Of a DNA stretch of 64,000 bases, positions 1 through 11,600 are shown in pieces. The position numbers were made by a program, and so were the translations under genes. The stretch lies in assembly GCF_964204865.1 (NCBI RefSeq), contig NC_135260.1:19824001-19888000 (forward strand). Direction: 5' to 3'. Under the pieces are notes generated by a model. The model searched no databases and was not told the DNA's origin. It saw only the letters and a list, made by a program, of their open reading frames with translations. Every line of letters starts with the position of its first letter. Position 1 is the first letter of the stretch. Origin of the DNA: Styela clava. Lineage: Eukaryota; Chordata; Ascidiacea; Stolidobranchia; Styelidae.

Positions 1-2576
1 GAAATTTCTAAAGCGTCTCTCAAGTTTCGGATCTTTTTTTTGTATAAGCCTTTCTTTATAAATATGAAAATTTGGTTGATTGTGATATAGACAGTCAGTG
101 TAGCCAATATCGAGTTGGTGCAAATAAAGGAAATCTGAGTTTTAATGGTATCAGTCATAATGATATTATGGAGCTCTAGTCTTGTCATATCTATAAAATA
201 TAATATAATTTTATAGATTAAAACTATTTTTATAGATGGGCATAGAGAAATATTAGAATATTTGTGAATTTTATCATTAGTGTGAGAGACGACCAAGTTG
301 AAGGAGAAATCACGCACTGTCTTATTAGTTCCATGTTATCGTTCAACGAGCTTTCGTTACTTGAAACGCAAACGCCGCGAGTGTTTGAGAAACAAACAAC
401 AGTATAGGCCTTCAACTGAAAAAGTTACCAATAAAATAATTCCGAACGACCACTCCTAAGCCTAAGGAAATGACGCTAGTCGATGGGCTAATAAACTATA
501 TTCTGTGACCAACGTACGCCTATCGACGTTCCGGCTCGCGAACAGTTTTGATATAGATCATGAAAACCTCTCGGACTTCATAAATGTTAGGATTCAATTC
601 CGGGAAAACATGTTCACTACAAAGAACAGAACTAAAGGTCAAATTATATGACAGTCACGGTAAGCGTGACGCGTTTGCAGTACGTGGGAATACTCATATT
701 CAGAAACTTACTGTATGTATGTTTATTTGGCTCAAAAAATGTAACAGTATCTGAATAATAACTACACAGTATTGTAGCAAGTACACAAGGATAGCTACTG
801 CATGTTTCAATATTTGTACCATGTATTGTTAATAGCGCATGTTATTTGCCTGAAACAAGGTCGTTGCTCCTATTTATTTCCCTTATGATGTTTTTCCCTC
901 GCTCAGTATTGTTCGTTTTTATCGTTCTCTGTTAGTTAGAAATTCAGTTTCATCACCATAACTGCGTTAAGGGTTCAAGTGTAATTCAATATATCTGTAT
1001 TTGGATTGTGAAACTTTACAATAATATATATATACGAACATTTGGTATTCAATATATTGTGTGCTCATTGACTTCTGGGGAGTTCAGATCGGAGTTACAC
1101 TCGATTAAACGTGTGTCAATCTAATAACACGTGAGTGAATGCACAGATGGGGCCAAACAGTCCGCTATACGCATGCGTGGCCAACCTACCTGCGAACGCG
1201 ATCGACTAAAATTCTCAAAATAGCTCGAGATCGACTGATCAGTAATAAAGTCATACACAAAAACAAATTAGTTTAAATATGCAGATAACTGCACACGCGC
1301 TCAAAAGAAATTTCGCCGATCCCAAGTGCCAATAAGCTCGGTTCTTTGGGCGCAATCCTAATAAAATCGCCATAAAAAGTCGTGTTTTTTACGTCACGGT
1401 TAATTTGATTATGTAATTTTATGCGGATTAAATGTTTCATCATTCATTCAAATCATACAATCCAGTATTAAGACCTGCCTAATTTTCTGTCGCAAGTGTT
1501 GAAAATTCCTCAGAAAACCTTGCAAAGTATCCACGTATTATCTAAACAGCAAAAAATAAACATTCCCAAACCATAAATGTTAGATGACTGCCCAAACTTC
1601 CTAATGTACAATTTCCTCCAATTCCGATTCTGTGCTCGCTTGGAATTAAAAAGTAGTAGGCCTTTTGATGCTACTGCGAGTGAGACAAATACTTTAGAGC
1701 ATACTGCAGAAGTTATTTTACGATCGTTCGTCAGTCAAGGCACACGATATTTGGCAAGTTCATTTCTTAAAATTGGCAGCGGCGAAACTTGCCTTTGTTA
1801 CGTAATAATATGCCCTATTGGCCTTGCCCAGGCATAAATACTATATGTGTATACTGTATCGTATTCTGCCTGTGAGCGGTACTGTATTATTCATGTTTTG
1901 AAAACACATAACATGCGCTGCAAACTTGTTAAAGACAATATTTTGAGATATTTTACCGAATTCTCAGGCGTGGTGACGCGTTCGACTGTATAGTCAAGAC
2001 CCGACCGGTCGATCGTGATCAACGTGTTGGCCACTCTTGACTTTGGTTACTTTTATTTTGGTACATCGCCAGCAACCCTGCCTATACACAAATAAATACA
2101 AATGATATATAACATGAATAAAAAAAAATTAATTAAACATGTAGTGAAAATACCACATGTCAAAATAAAAGGAAATAATGCGGCTTATCTAACTGGACCA
2201 GCCCCTCAAAGAAAATAGGAAATAAATGTCGGATGCTCGTCGAGTGGCTCGCGATCTGGGGATATATATATATGATTGAAGTGTAAACATTTGAATCAAC
2301 GCCAGTCGCGGCCAACTCGCCGAGCAAAAAAGAAACAACAAAAAAATACGCGAAATTTTTATTTGATGAAAACGACTGTATAATTATAATAGGTACCACT
2401 CGCCTTTTACTATCGACCAAATTGAAGTGAGGAAAAGTGTGAAGTGGTCGCATAAAAAGAAAAAAAAGACAATTGATCAAAATTATAAGTTGGTGACATG
2501 ATAAATCTACAAATTAAAATAATAATGGTGGCGAGCGGTATAAAACTAATATATATACAAATACATGGCATATAGG
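1..2576. other. AT-rich intergenic sequence, no gene seen
   Basis: No reading frame here looks like a known protein and none is joined by convincing splice sites. The longest frame (1577-1837, +, 86 codons) has no recognisable domain. I see no RNA gene or clear repeat structure. It may be upstream flank of a gene outside the window. Confidence 0.5.
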
Positions 2577-3120
2577 CAGTGGCGTAGCATCCACCCCCGC
2601 AACCCCCGCGGTCGCGGGGGGAGGGGGGGGGGGCACAGCGAAAAGGGGCCCCAAGCGGTTAAAATTTAGATATTTAAGAAAACCAAAAGCTGCATTGCAA
2701 AAGGAGTAATGCACATCCTATAATGTTGATGTTGGTTCTGCTCAAATCGTTTCGTTATGTAACAATGCCGGAGTCGTCGATTTTCGGTGTCGTGTGGTTT
2801 GATCGCACCGGCCGCCGGCACGCACAATTACGAAGGCTGTCAGATTGATGTCGAAAGCAAAACTTCTTAGTGGCGCACAAAAACGAAGAATAAAGGGCAG
2901 AAGAGGAAGAACGTATGAAAAAAATTAAAGTAACCAATATAAACGAAATATTTAAACCAAAATTGAAACAATTAGACTTAGGAATACCGAACGTGACTGA
3001 GGAGGAATTAAGCCTAGCACCTGTTCGGTAGAAAACCAGATGCGTGTTCAATCTCCAAAAGTGATGGCGCTGGCGCAAATGAATTTACTTCCAAAACTTA
3101 CGCGACAATTATCACAGGTA
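2577..3120 (+). pseudogene. hAT transposon 5' fragment (transposase N-terminus, broken)
   Basis: The left end begins CAGTGGCGTAGC and is followed by a G/C-rich run (about 2590-2660) and GGGGCCCC, a layout common at ends of hAT elements. From an ATG at 2848 the frame reads LLSGAQKRRIKGRR, very like the conserved KLSGAQKRK start of ZMYM1-type hAT transposases. The frame then shifts; about 2910-3030 reads on in another frame to a TAG near 3030. A good splice donor (CAG|GTAAGC) lies at 3117/3118. No catalytic core or dimerisation domain follows, so this is a dead 5' remnant. The N-terminal motif is the main evidence; the right boundary is uncertain. Confidence 0.6.
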
Positions 3121-3396
3121 AGCTACTGATTTTTGAAGCAAATTAAAAAAATTGATATGACAGGTCGGGATGAATTACAAACAAACAAATTTGAAGCCAC
3201 TGGATCAGTGGAGGTATTTCAGTGAGAAAAAGGCTCAAACTACATCGGGAAATTGCTAGTGGGAATCAACCGGGTGATTATGATCAATCAAATTATAAAA
3301 CAATCACTCATAAAATAACACCTCATACACAAACTAAGAAAGGAGAATAAATTCAATAAAGAGTAGAATGCAGTGTCGGAAAAGAGGGTGAAGTCA

Positions 3397-4074
3397 GATT
3401 AGCCAACACTGCCAGGAAGTTCGCACCAAACCCTCCGGACTTGGTGGGAACCCCGGATGGATTTCCTGACGCAGTTACGGGAGACCGCCGTAGCGACCGT
3501 TTCAATCACACCCAAAGCAAGAAGAGCAGTCTGGTTTCCAACGGCATAACTGCTGAGAGAACCAACCACAAATGCGTAAACTCCACTACTTTGCCAAAGG
3601 CAACAGCAATGGAGCGACATAACTCTTCATACCGAAAGTGCTTCCGACGGGCCGCGTCATCTATAGCGGCTCGCCGTTGTCGAATGGTCACACCACATTG
3701 ACCACTACGATCCGATTCGTCCAGATTTTCTTGAGAATCAAATCGGACCGCAGCATCTCAGCTGTTCTAGCGGTGTGCTCACGACAAACTACGTCGACAT
3801 CGCACCTAGAAAACCTGGCTGGAGGTAGGTGAGCCAAGATCTCTTCCTGCTGCACCGAATCGTGCCGCTCTTTAATGATATTCATGACTGGGTGACAGTG
3901 ATTCAGCATATGAGGAAGAGTCTCGTTTGCATACCCACACTTGCTACAAGTCACCCGTGGTTCCGCATATGCCGTAAACCGTCTACGAACGGATCGCAGC
4001 GGCAGAAGATTTAATCGAGCTTTCAAAAACCACGAACACTGATACTGGGCGAGAGAGACAGACGTGAAGAGCAA
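3397..4074 (-). pseudogene. R2-type (RLE endonuclease) non-LTR retrotransposon, 3' end remnant
   Basis: On the minus strand a 128-codon frame (4074-3688) carries a C-x2-C-x8-H-x4-C knuckle (CSKCGYANETLPHMLNHC), which follows the reverse transcriptase in R2/NeSL/CRE-like LINEs. It is preceded by a hydrophobic/Arg-rich WFLKARLNLLP stretch and followed by LRSDLIL and VVVNVV, which align in my reading with the restriction-like endonuclease motif (usually RPDL ... DVTVPF). The family aspartate is Asn here. The frame then breaks: PFDNGEP, AIDDAARRKHFRYEELC and VVGSLSSYAVGNQ continue in two other frames down to about 3397. The RT domain is missing, so the copy is 5'-truncated, which is usual for LINEs, and multiply frameshifted. 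Confidence 0.75.
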
Positions 4075-4315
4075 CTTAATTTATGTGACTAAATACAAAA
4101 ACAGCAGTTATCATTCCATTTGGACTACAATACAACCCTAACCTGTATCCCTACGTTATATTACAACCCTAGTATAAACCTCTTACTTTTAAACCCAATT
4201 AATAACTTCGATCCGAATCGTTTATCCTAACCGCAGATAGTAAACCCAATATTAAACACGATAAACAACTCCTAGCGCAATAGATTACACTGAATACAAG
4301 ACAGAAGGTGCCAAC

Positions 4316-5010
4316 CAGGGCTGCCACTTTTGCCTGACTAAAAACATCTAGATTGACCTCGAAAAACATCTAGTAACATCCCGATTGAAAAATAAAACAT
4401 CTAGAAAATACATCTAGATATCAAATCCTTGAGTTTAATGCAAAGTAACCATAATACAGTAATATTAGATGTCGAAGAAGCTAACATCCTAACCTAGAAC
4501 TCAATTCCCACCTGCAGAACTTACAAAATACCTTATTCTTATCATCTGAAGGGGCAAACCATTCCTTAATTAAGCCAATCTTTTTTAAATTTTTGCTGGT
4601 AGTGTATACACTTTGGCATTTTGAAAGGTTGATGTTTAAAGAGAGACACATTCAATAGCCCTAGTTAGCAATAGTTTCTATTTAACGTTAATTAAAACGT
4701 CACATGTTTTGAACATGTTAAATTCGTTATTCAAATATTTTGAGTACATATGGCTGTATGGTACCAGTGGACGAATACAATATGAGTGAGTTTTATCAAT
4801 CTTAGTCAATACTTATAAATAATGAAACAATATTCATTCACCTATTACAGTATTATTTACATCTCTTTATTTATTTCCCACTGAAGAATATTTATAACCT
4901 TGAAAAAAATATCTAGAAATTATAGCTAACATATAGGCTCCAAATTTCACATCTAGATTTCGAAAAAAAAAAAAAGTTGATCTAGATGTAAAACATCTAG
5001 GGTTTTATTT
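4316..5010. repeat. Repeat with clustered CATCTAG motifs (possible hAT MITE)
   Basis: The left end reads CAGGGCTGCCAC, a hAT-like terminus. ACATCTAG recurs at about 4344, 4367, 4398, 4410, 4950 and 4995, concentrated in the two ends as subterminal repeats often are. No clear inverted terminus or target duplication is visible at the right end, so the class is a guess. Confidence 0.4.
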
Positions 5011-7070
5011 CAAATGGACACTAGACATAATAAATGAGTTGATACATACTGATATGGATGGGCAATGAAGATTTACTCCAACACAGAGGAGCACTCTGCA
5101 CGTGGTTTAAAGAAAAGTGTAGCTTACGTTCGGATGTACATCTTTCATATTTGGTGTATCTTGAAAGCATGGATGAAGTGCTTCAGTCGCAATAAAAATC
5201 AGGAGCTAAATATAATTCAGATATCAGAGTACTGTTGTAAAGCAAAATCTTTTTTCAAGCCTCATGTTTTGATAGACTCAGTAGCTGCAAATTCATAAAC
5301 AACATAATTGAAAGTGTTATGACAAAAAAAAGAGATGCCTGAAATAATTGCCAGTAAAATGATTAGATCCGAAAATGACATTTTGGAATATTTTAGGGGT
5401 GCTGTGTTAAAAATGTTGGAAAAAATTTAAATATTGCGGTCATCCAGAAGATGTCTGCTACCACTTTTAGAGGATGGAATTTAGTTTGCTCATGTGTCCA
5501 TCTACAGAATACCTGTATTCATTAAGCATACCTCAATTGAATTTTAAAAGAATGAATATCCCAATAAAATTCAGTTTTTGAGGTGCGAGTAAAAATCCCA
5601 ATAAAGTTTAGTGCAATACAGCGGTGAGTAGTGACAGATGTTCTTCCTAGTCAATATTTCAAAAACTTCACATTGAAAATCGGTCTTGTGAAGAATTGTC
5701 AGATGATATCGAATAAGTGATATCATATAGATTTTCGTGTATTATGGATTCAAAATAACTTTTATTAAAGTGTAAGTACGATACGGTTCTCAACCTTTTT
5801 TAGTGTCAGAGCTTGTAATTGGCCTTGAATTTTAACTCTGACGTCTGGGAAAACCGCACTCGTGATGGATGTAGCAATAAATATTACAATAGCTAGATTG
5901 ATATTTATATCATGACATCTATTTCAGTCCGAAACATTTTTCTTTCCAATCACATTGAAACGCCCGATTATATTTATAAAGCGTTGCGAGCCTTTTTAAA
6001 GGTTTGCTTGACAAAATAAGAATTAAATATTTTGTTCGAAAATACCTAATATTAGCACAGTGTGCGCAATAACCTTCTTGTGATTAATGGAAACAATCTG
6101 AAACGTAGACTGGACATTGGGGGGTATTATGACATCATAATGAGTCGTTCCTTATATTTTCGAGCAACGTCTGGGCAAAGTATGAATCAATGTGTAATCC
6201 TTTGTCATTGAATGATTTCCAATATTTACGGTACCTTATATACAACCTTCCAAACAATTTTATATTCTAATTTTCACACCCAGAGATAACATAGGAGTAA
6301 CTTTGAACGTATATCACCCAAGACATTTCGGGGAGTCAACAACCGTATTTGATAAAGGAGATTTTCAAACTAACTAAACGAACAAAGCCACATTTGTCGT
6401 GGTTTGAAACACACCTATCGAAACCTGCAAAAATGATCGGATTACCTAAAAAGTCCTCCTCACTATCGGCCCTACATAATTTCCAGATAAACGTGCTATT
6501 ACAGTTTTCCAGGTTAGGATCGTGTCGGCCGTTGATTGGTCGTGGGACGTGATGGCGAGTGGCGACGTTTTGAATTTGGAGTTAGGTTTTCCAAATTTAG
6601 GGACACTCGATTCGGGCTACACACATCTTTCAATTGTCTCAAATTTTAAGTTGTTTTACTGTTTTATTATCAATTCTTATATCAATTTTACCGTTGTTTT
6701 AATTGAAGAATAATACCACACAATAGCAGTACTAAACAATCAAAGATTCACTCGTTTTACATTGTAGACAATAAAGCGGCCGTCAAAGAAGCCTCGTCTC
6801 GCAAAGAACCGTAGGTGAAATACCTGCGTACTGTACAACTTTTCTGTGATTTAGTTTCTGCGTCCACATTACAAATAATGTGTGTTCTTTCAGCTTAGAT
6901 TCAATTAATTTCAGCTGCAATATTCCCTAATTCCCCAAATCCCGCATTTGCTGAGTAAAAATCCGGAAACGTTGGTTCCAGAAATTTCAAATAGACAATC
7001 CCGAAGTGTGGAGTGGACTTTTGAACTTAGCTTTCTGTGCAGTGAAACTGACGTTACTTTGTGGTATGCA
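5011..7070. other. Intergenic; one possible transposase scrap
   Basis: At 5065-5298 (+) there is a 77-codon open frame. In another frame about 5085-5195 reads TWFKEKCSLRSDVHLSYLVY, which has the feel of the core of a hAT transposase, but I cannot confirm it. The rest (to 7070) has only short frames without recognisable domains or paired splice signals. Confidence 0.3.
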
Positions 7071-7074
7071 AGAC

Positions 7075-7330
7075 AAGGTAGGGTCGGATTTACATATTTA
7101 TGCTCGGGGAGAGGAAAGCCGATAATGCGTATCAACCATACGGCGAACCACGGCCTCTCGTCCGGTTACCAGTCCATGTTGGGTATGGGATTAGTTAGCT
7201 AGATATTTGTTTTCAGATACATGGACTTGATGACGGAGGAAGCCGTGTACCACCATACGGCGTAGAGGATTCCAGCAATCCTATCACACATAATTTACTC
7301 CTCCTGATATTCGAACCTACGAACCAAGGT
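7075..7330 (-). repeat. Partial copy of the SINE-like repeat at 7511-8028
   Basis: It shares with the next element the block that begins GGATTTACATATTTAT, the GAGAGGAAAGCCGATAA segment, the GAACCACGG..CTCTCGTCCGG segment and the GGAGGAAGCCGT segment, then a TCCAGCAATCCT..CACA block near 7275. The tRNA-like head is degraded (TTCGAACCTACGAACC near 7310 remains). Confidence 0.6.
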
Positions 7331-7510
7331 AATCAAAAAATATTCATTTGTCGATACATTCACTTGTCCGTTCTCAATCCCTTCTTGATCATTGCGTTTT
7401 TTCTTTGAATGCTGGAACTAAAAGTTACTATTGCATGTGCTTTCATACATTTGCCATAGTGCCAAAATCATAAATCCGGTATACAAAAGTACTTAGTTAA
7501 ATTTAACGAA

Positions 7511-8028
7511 GAGAGGATAGGATTTACATATTTATCCCGGGGGAGAGGAAAGCCGATAAGATGGCTTATCAATATGGCGAACCACGGACTCTCGTCCGGT
7601 TACCATTCCAAGTCGGGTATGGGATTAGGTATATTGTTTGTTTTCGGAAGCATGGACTTGGACTCTCGTCCGGTTACCATTCCAAGTCGGGTATGGGATT
7701 AGGTATATTGTTTGTTTTCGGAAGCATGGACTTGGTGGTGGAGGAAGCCGTAACCGACCAGCGGTTACGTGAACCACCCAACGGCGGCGAGGAGTCCAGC
7801 AATCCTCTCGCACATAAACATCTCTGCATGGGATTCGAACCTGCGAACCCACGCAGAGTAATTAGAGGTGCGGAGGCGAGCGTATTCCTAATGATTAGCC
7901 CGTTGAGCCACACCGCCGCGCCGGCGACTTGGATGTTATTTGAATTAGTAATCTTACCATTGGATTCATCCCATATAAACTTGTTATTTAGCATTGATCG
8001 CATTATGCAATTTTTTTAAATCCTATCT
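7511..8028 (-). mobile_element. tRNA-derived SINE-like element with internal duplication
   Basis: Read on the minus strand from about 7925 it begins with a tRNA-like head: an A-box-like TGTGGCTCAACGGG and, about 60 bases on, a B-box-like GGTTCGAATCCC, as expected for an RNA polymerase III promoter. A tRNA-unrelated body follows. A block of about 70 bases (GGACTCTCGTCC.. to ..AAGCATGGACTT) is repeated in tandem at about 7587-7660 and 7660-7733. The outer edges carry an inverted pair, AGGATAGGATTTA (about 7513) and TAAATCCTATCT (about 8017), that flanks the tRNA-like unit. The SINE body is clear from the boxes; whether the inverted pair is part of the element is uncertain. Confidence 0.6.
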
Positions 8029-8609
8029 CGCGACCGCATAAAAAGCTTTCGCAAGCAGTGTGCGCCCGCCAGCCCTACGTTATGTAGCCTATAATAGCCT
8101 GCGCCTACCGTATCCTGATTTCATAATCGGTTTTTATTTATTTGTTCCAAACAATCACTTTATTGCCTTATTTTGCTGATTAGGAGGTTGAAATAAACTT
8201 ATACTTCACTGCATTTAAAAACTTCATATTTTATATACTTTTCTATTAGTTTATAATTTGGCTCGTCATTTAGTGGTGCATCGAGTCATATGCGAATTTT
8301 TCTATAACTAAAATATTTTGATTCCATTTAGTACGATATCCACACTACTATTAAAATAGCATAAAAGTTGATAAAAGAATATTTATATATAATTTAATTC
8401 TTAATTTCTCAAAGATCTTGATTATAACAACCCTTTTGTAATTACACATCTCGAATCCGGTACCGGTATACGCTCCTGCACATTATGCCTTTGTTCTGAT
8501 TTGCGATTTCCCAAATCCCAATGGCTTATGTGGTTCTGCCATCTTTCTAAAATCCTAGTCCATTTTTACAAATTTCAAGTTTTTTGTTGCTTTTGTGGTT
8601 TGTCTTCAG
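8029..8609. other. 5' flank of SIRT1
   Basis: There is no gene. The sequence is AT-rich with no obvious TATA box or CpG-rich promoter. It ends in a pyrimidine-rich tract leading to a strong acceptor at 8609. Confidence 0.5.
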
Positions 8610-8647
8610 GGCGTTCCAGCGTTAGATAATCAGCTTTTGTAAGTGTC
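8590..8647 (+). promoter_or_regulatory. Splice acceptor and 5' leader of SIRT1
   Basis: A T/G-rich tract ending TTTGTCTTCAG|G places an acceptor at 8609/8610, only 38 bases before the SIRT1 ATG. Either a non-coding first exon lies upstream, or this is a trans-splice site for a spliced leader, which tunicates use. The sequence cannot tell which. Confidence 0.45.
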
Positions 8648-11600
8648 ATGGCGGATAATATGGATGAAGATGATTTGGTTGTACCGTACAAAAAACTAAG
8701 AAAAGAGAAGGCCGGAATTGAGGGTGAAGATTTTGGAATTCAACCCAATTTAAGTGAGTTTATTTTAAAAGTTTTTATGGTACCGGTATATTGTGTACCG
8801 TACAGCCATATAGTCTACAGAACTCGAATGAACTGGATGAGGATATTCTGACAAGTCCAGAAGTCCTGTTGTTTCTAGCCATCACCCTCTAAATTCTAAA
8901 ACAAAAGTCGCAATCGCTTGTTTCTCTATTAATTTGTTACACAACTGATTATGTTAGTCTGTGACTGCTAGGCTAAAACCTCCTCGAATATTTATCAAAA
9001 TTCCAAGCACATTAATACCGTCAGACCGTATTTACTTTGACTTCATGTTAACATCATGGTTAAGATGACATTGCTGGGCTAATTTTCACTGTAGATTATT
9101 TACTTGTCATGTATATTCCTGTATTCTGTACCGTAATTTACAAAAATACAATGCATTATTTCAAAGTGTCTAGTGATGTCATTTCTGTATTATAATACTG
9201 ATAATATGTCCAAGTCCAGAGGTCGTAATGAAAAAAATCATAATATGAGTCTAATTTTCAATGCATATCTGCGTATGACATCATTTATGTAGTCTTGATG
9301 CGGCAGATTCAAAGATTGATAGTCGTAGCCCTGAAATACCAAGTCACAGATCAACTACAAACACGTCGATTCAGTTGGTTGGCTTTGGGTGAGCTTATAA
9401 TGTTAACCCTCGGACATAGAAAAGGTATTAGAAATGCATCAAGTGGGGAAAATTTCACTCTATCAATGCTTTATGTTTATATCAATTTGTTTTTTTCTCG
9501 TATTTACAGGTTCTCATTTCTCCAATGGGCTTGGTGATTCAAAGTATAAAAGTGGAGAATCAGCACCAGGACGTCATCTACGTTTTCATTCCGTTGAACA
9601 AGATGATGTCCAGAGTAGTTCAGGCAATAGTAGTAATATAGAAAATGAAAATCCCAATGATGAAGATAGCGGCAACATAAGTGATTCATCATCTCATGCA
9701 AGCTCTGGGGATTGGCAAAGAAGACCAGCTGGTTTGTAGCGGAGTTTTATTCAAAATTACGCTTTTTCAGGGTTCATTTTATTAATTTCAAATACCTTTC
9801 CCTCTTATTCTTAAGTAGTGAATAATTTGGTAATGATGCTTTTTTTTATTACAAAGCTGTATCCAATTCGAGTTAAAAGAATTTCGATTCAGATTCCAAG
9901 TTTTCAACATTATTTTATTCAAATGCCTGAGCCTTATTTCGATTAAAAAACTTGACTCGACTACAGACTGACTAGTCTCAAGACTCCAATGGCTTGTGAT
10001 CCACGGTTTAGGGACTACCCGACAATTATTATTAAACACATTCATGCGATCCACTCTGCAGCGCCGTAATATTGTATCATAAAAAGTTTAAAAAAAGTGA
10101 TATTATTCGTTCCTTTGACAAGGTATCTTTCTTCACAGGTATGATTGGATGGGTTCATGCACAGATGTTGTCAGGCGTCGATCCTAGAGAAATTCTTCAC
10201 CATCTTGTACCAAGTTTATCCAGTAGTTTACCTGTAGACATCAATCCATTTACGTTATGGAAACTTGTGAGTTTTTTTTTACCTTTTAACCCTAACAAAG
10301 CTGTCTTACAACCCATACGCTGGTGAAAAATCTTATTGCTCAAACATAGTTATATTTATGAAATTGATGCTGGCATTTTAAAACAAAATTTGTTTTGAAA
10401 AGTCTCTTTGCCATTGGAAACATGCAACTGCATCTTTTTTAATACAACATTGTTGAAGGGCCGCCACACTCTAATTCTAAAATGAAAGAATTGGTATTTG
10501 ACTCGACTTGGCACCGACCTAACGTGTATTGCCATAGCCTCGGGACTCTGTTGTCGTTATCTCCTAAATGAAGATGAACCATCCAACCAACCAAAGCGTC
10601 GTACGGCTGTACCATAAAAATAAGCAACCACTATAATTCGAGGTGGCACCTGGCCAACTTTGCATGCTTGGTGATGATCGTGATGCAGACACTATTCGAG
10701 GATTGATATGAGATCGCAATTTAAATTCAGAAGGTCCACGTTAAATCACAATCATATTCAGGCTATCAAAATCTTTGCTCTTTTGGTTGTCTTTTTCAAA
10801 CTTATACTTTTTTTGCTATTTCAGGTTTTAAACATTCTGAGTGAGCCACAGAGACGACCAAAGTTATCCCACATCAATTCATTGTCTGATGTTGTCAATC
10901 TGATAAAAAATGCAAAAAATATATTAGTACTAACTGGAGCAGGGGTGAGTGATGTTCTATCATCAGAAAATGTAAATCTTCAATAAGGCAAAGTGAGAAC
11001 TGAAGGGACATGATATATATACGTAAATGACTTCATCGAAAAAAATTGTCACCATCAAGGTTTATCAGAAAGCCGCCCGTCTTTAGTCTGGCCATCGATT
11101 ATATGGTGGCCATTCGGTGCCCTCATTATAAGTTTATATCTGCCCTAAAGTACAGAAATGAGAGGGAAGACAAGCCGTGAAGCGAAACATCTCTTTGTTT
11201 GACATGAATATTTATCTCGGAGCAGCTAGACGCCATATTTACAGATATTATAGCTTAGTTCTGGTTAGTTCATAGCTCATTTATAACTGAGTTTAATTGA
11301 ACTCAGAAAATTCTTCCCTCTGTCTGTTGTCACTAATTTAAATCTATGTTTGCAAGGTTTCAGTATCATGTGGAATTCCAGATTTTCGTTCCCGCGATGG
11401 AATATACGCTAGACTTGCAGTTGATTTTCCTGACCTACCAGACCCACAGGTTTGACTTATACTGTGTAAAAGTTTTCATGAGCAAATTGCATGACATCAT
11501 AAATAATATTTTCTTTGTTTCTAGGCGATGTTTGATATATCATATTTCACACAAGATCCTCGACCATTTTTTAAATTTGCAAAGGAAATATATCCAGGAC

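Noticed and set aside
3441-3701. Plus-strand 86-codon frame as a gene
   Set aside because: It is the antisense of the LINE endonuclease remnant.
7800-7925. tRNA gene on the minus strand
   Set aside because: A- and B-box-like motifs are present but the arms do not fold as a tRNA and the sequence continues into a repeated body; it is a SINE head.
7561-8019. 152-codon plus-strand frame as a gene
   Set aside because: It lies wholly inside the SINE-like repeat, includes its tandem duplication and has no domain.
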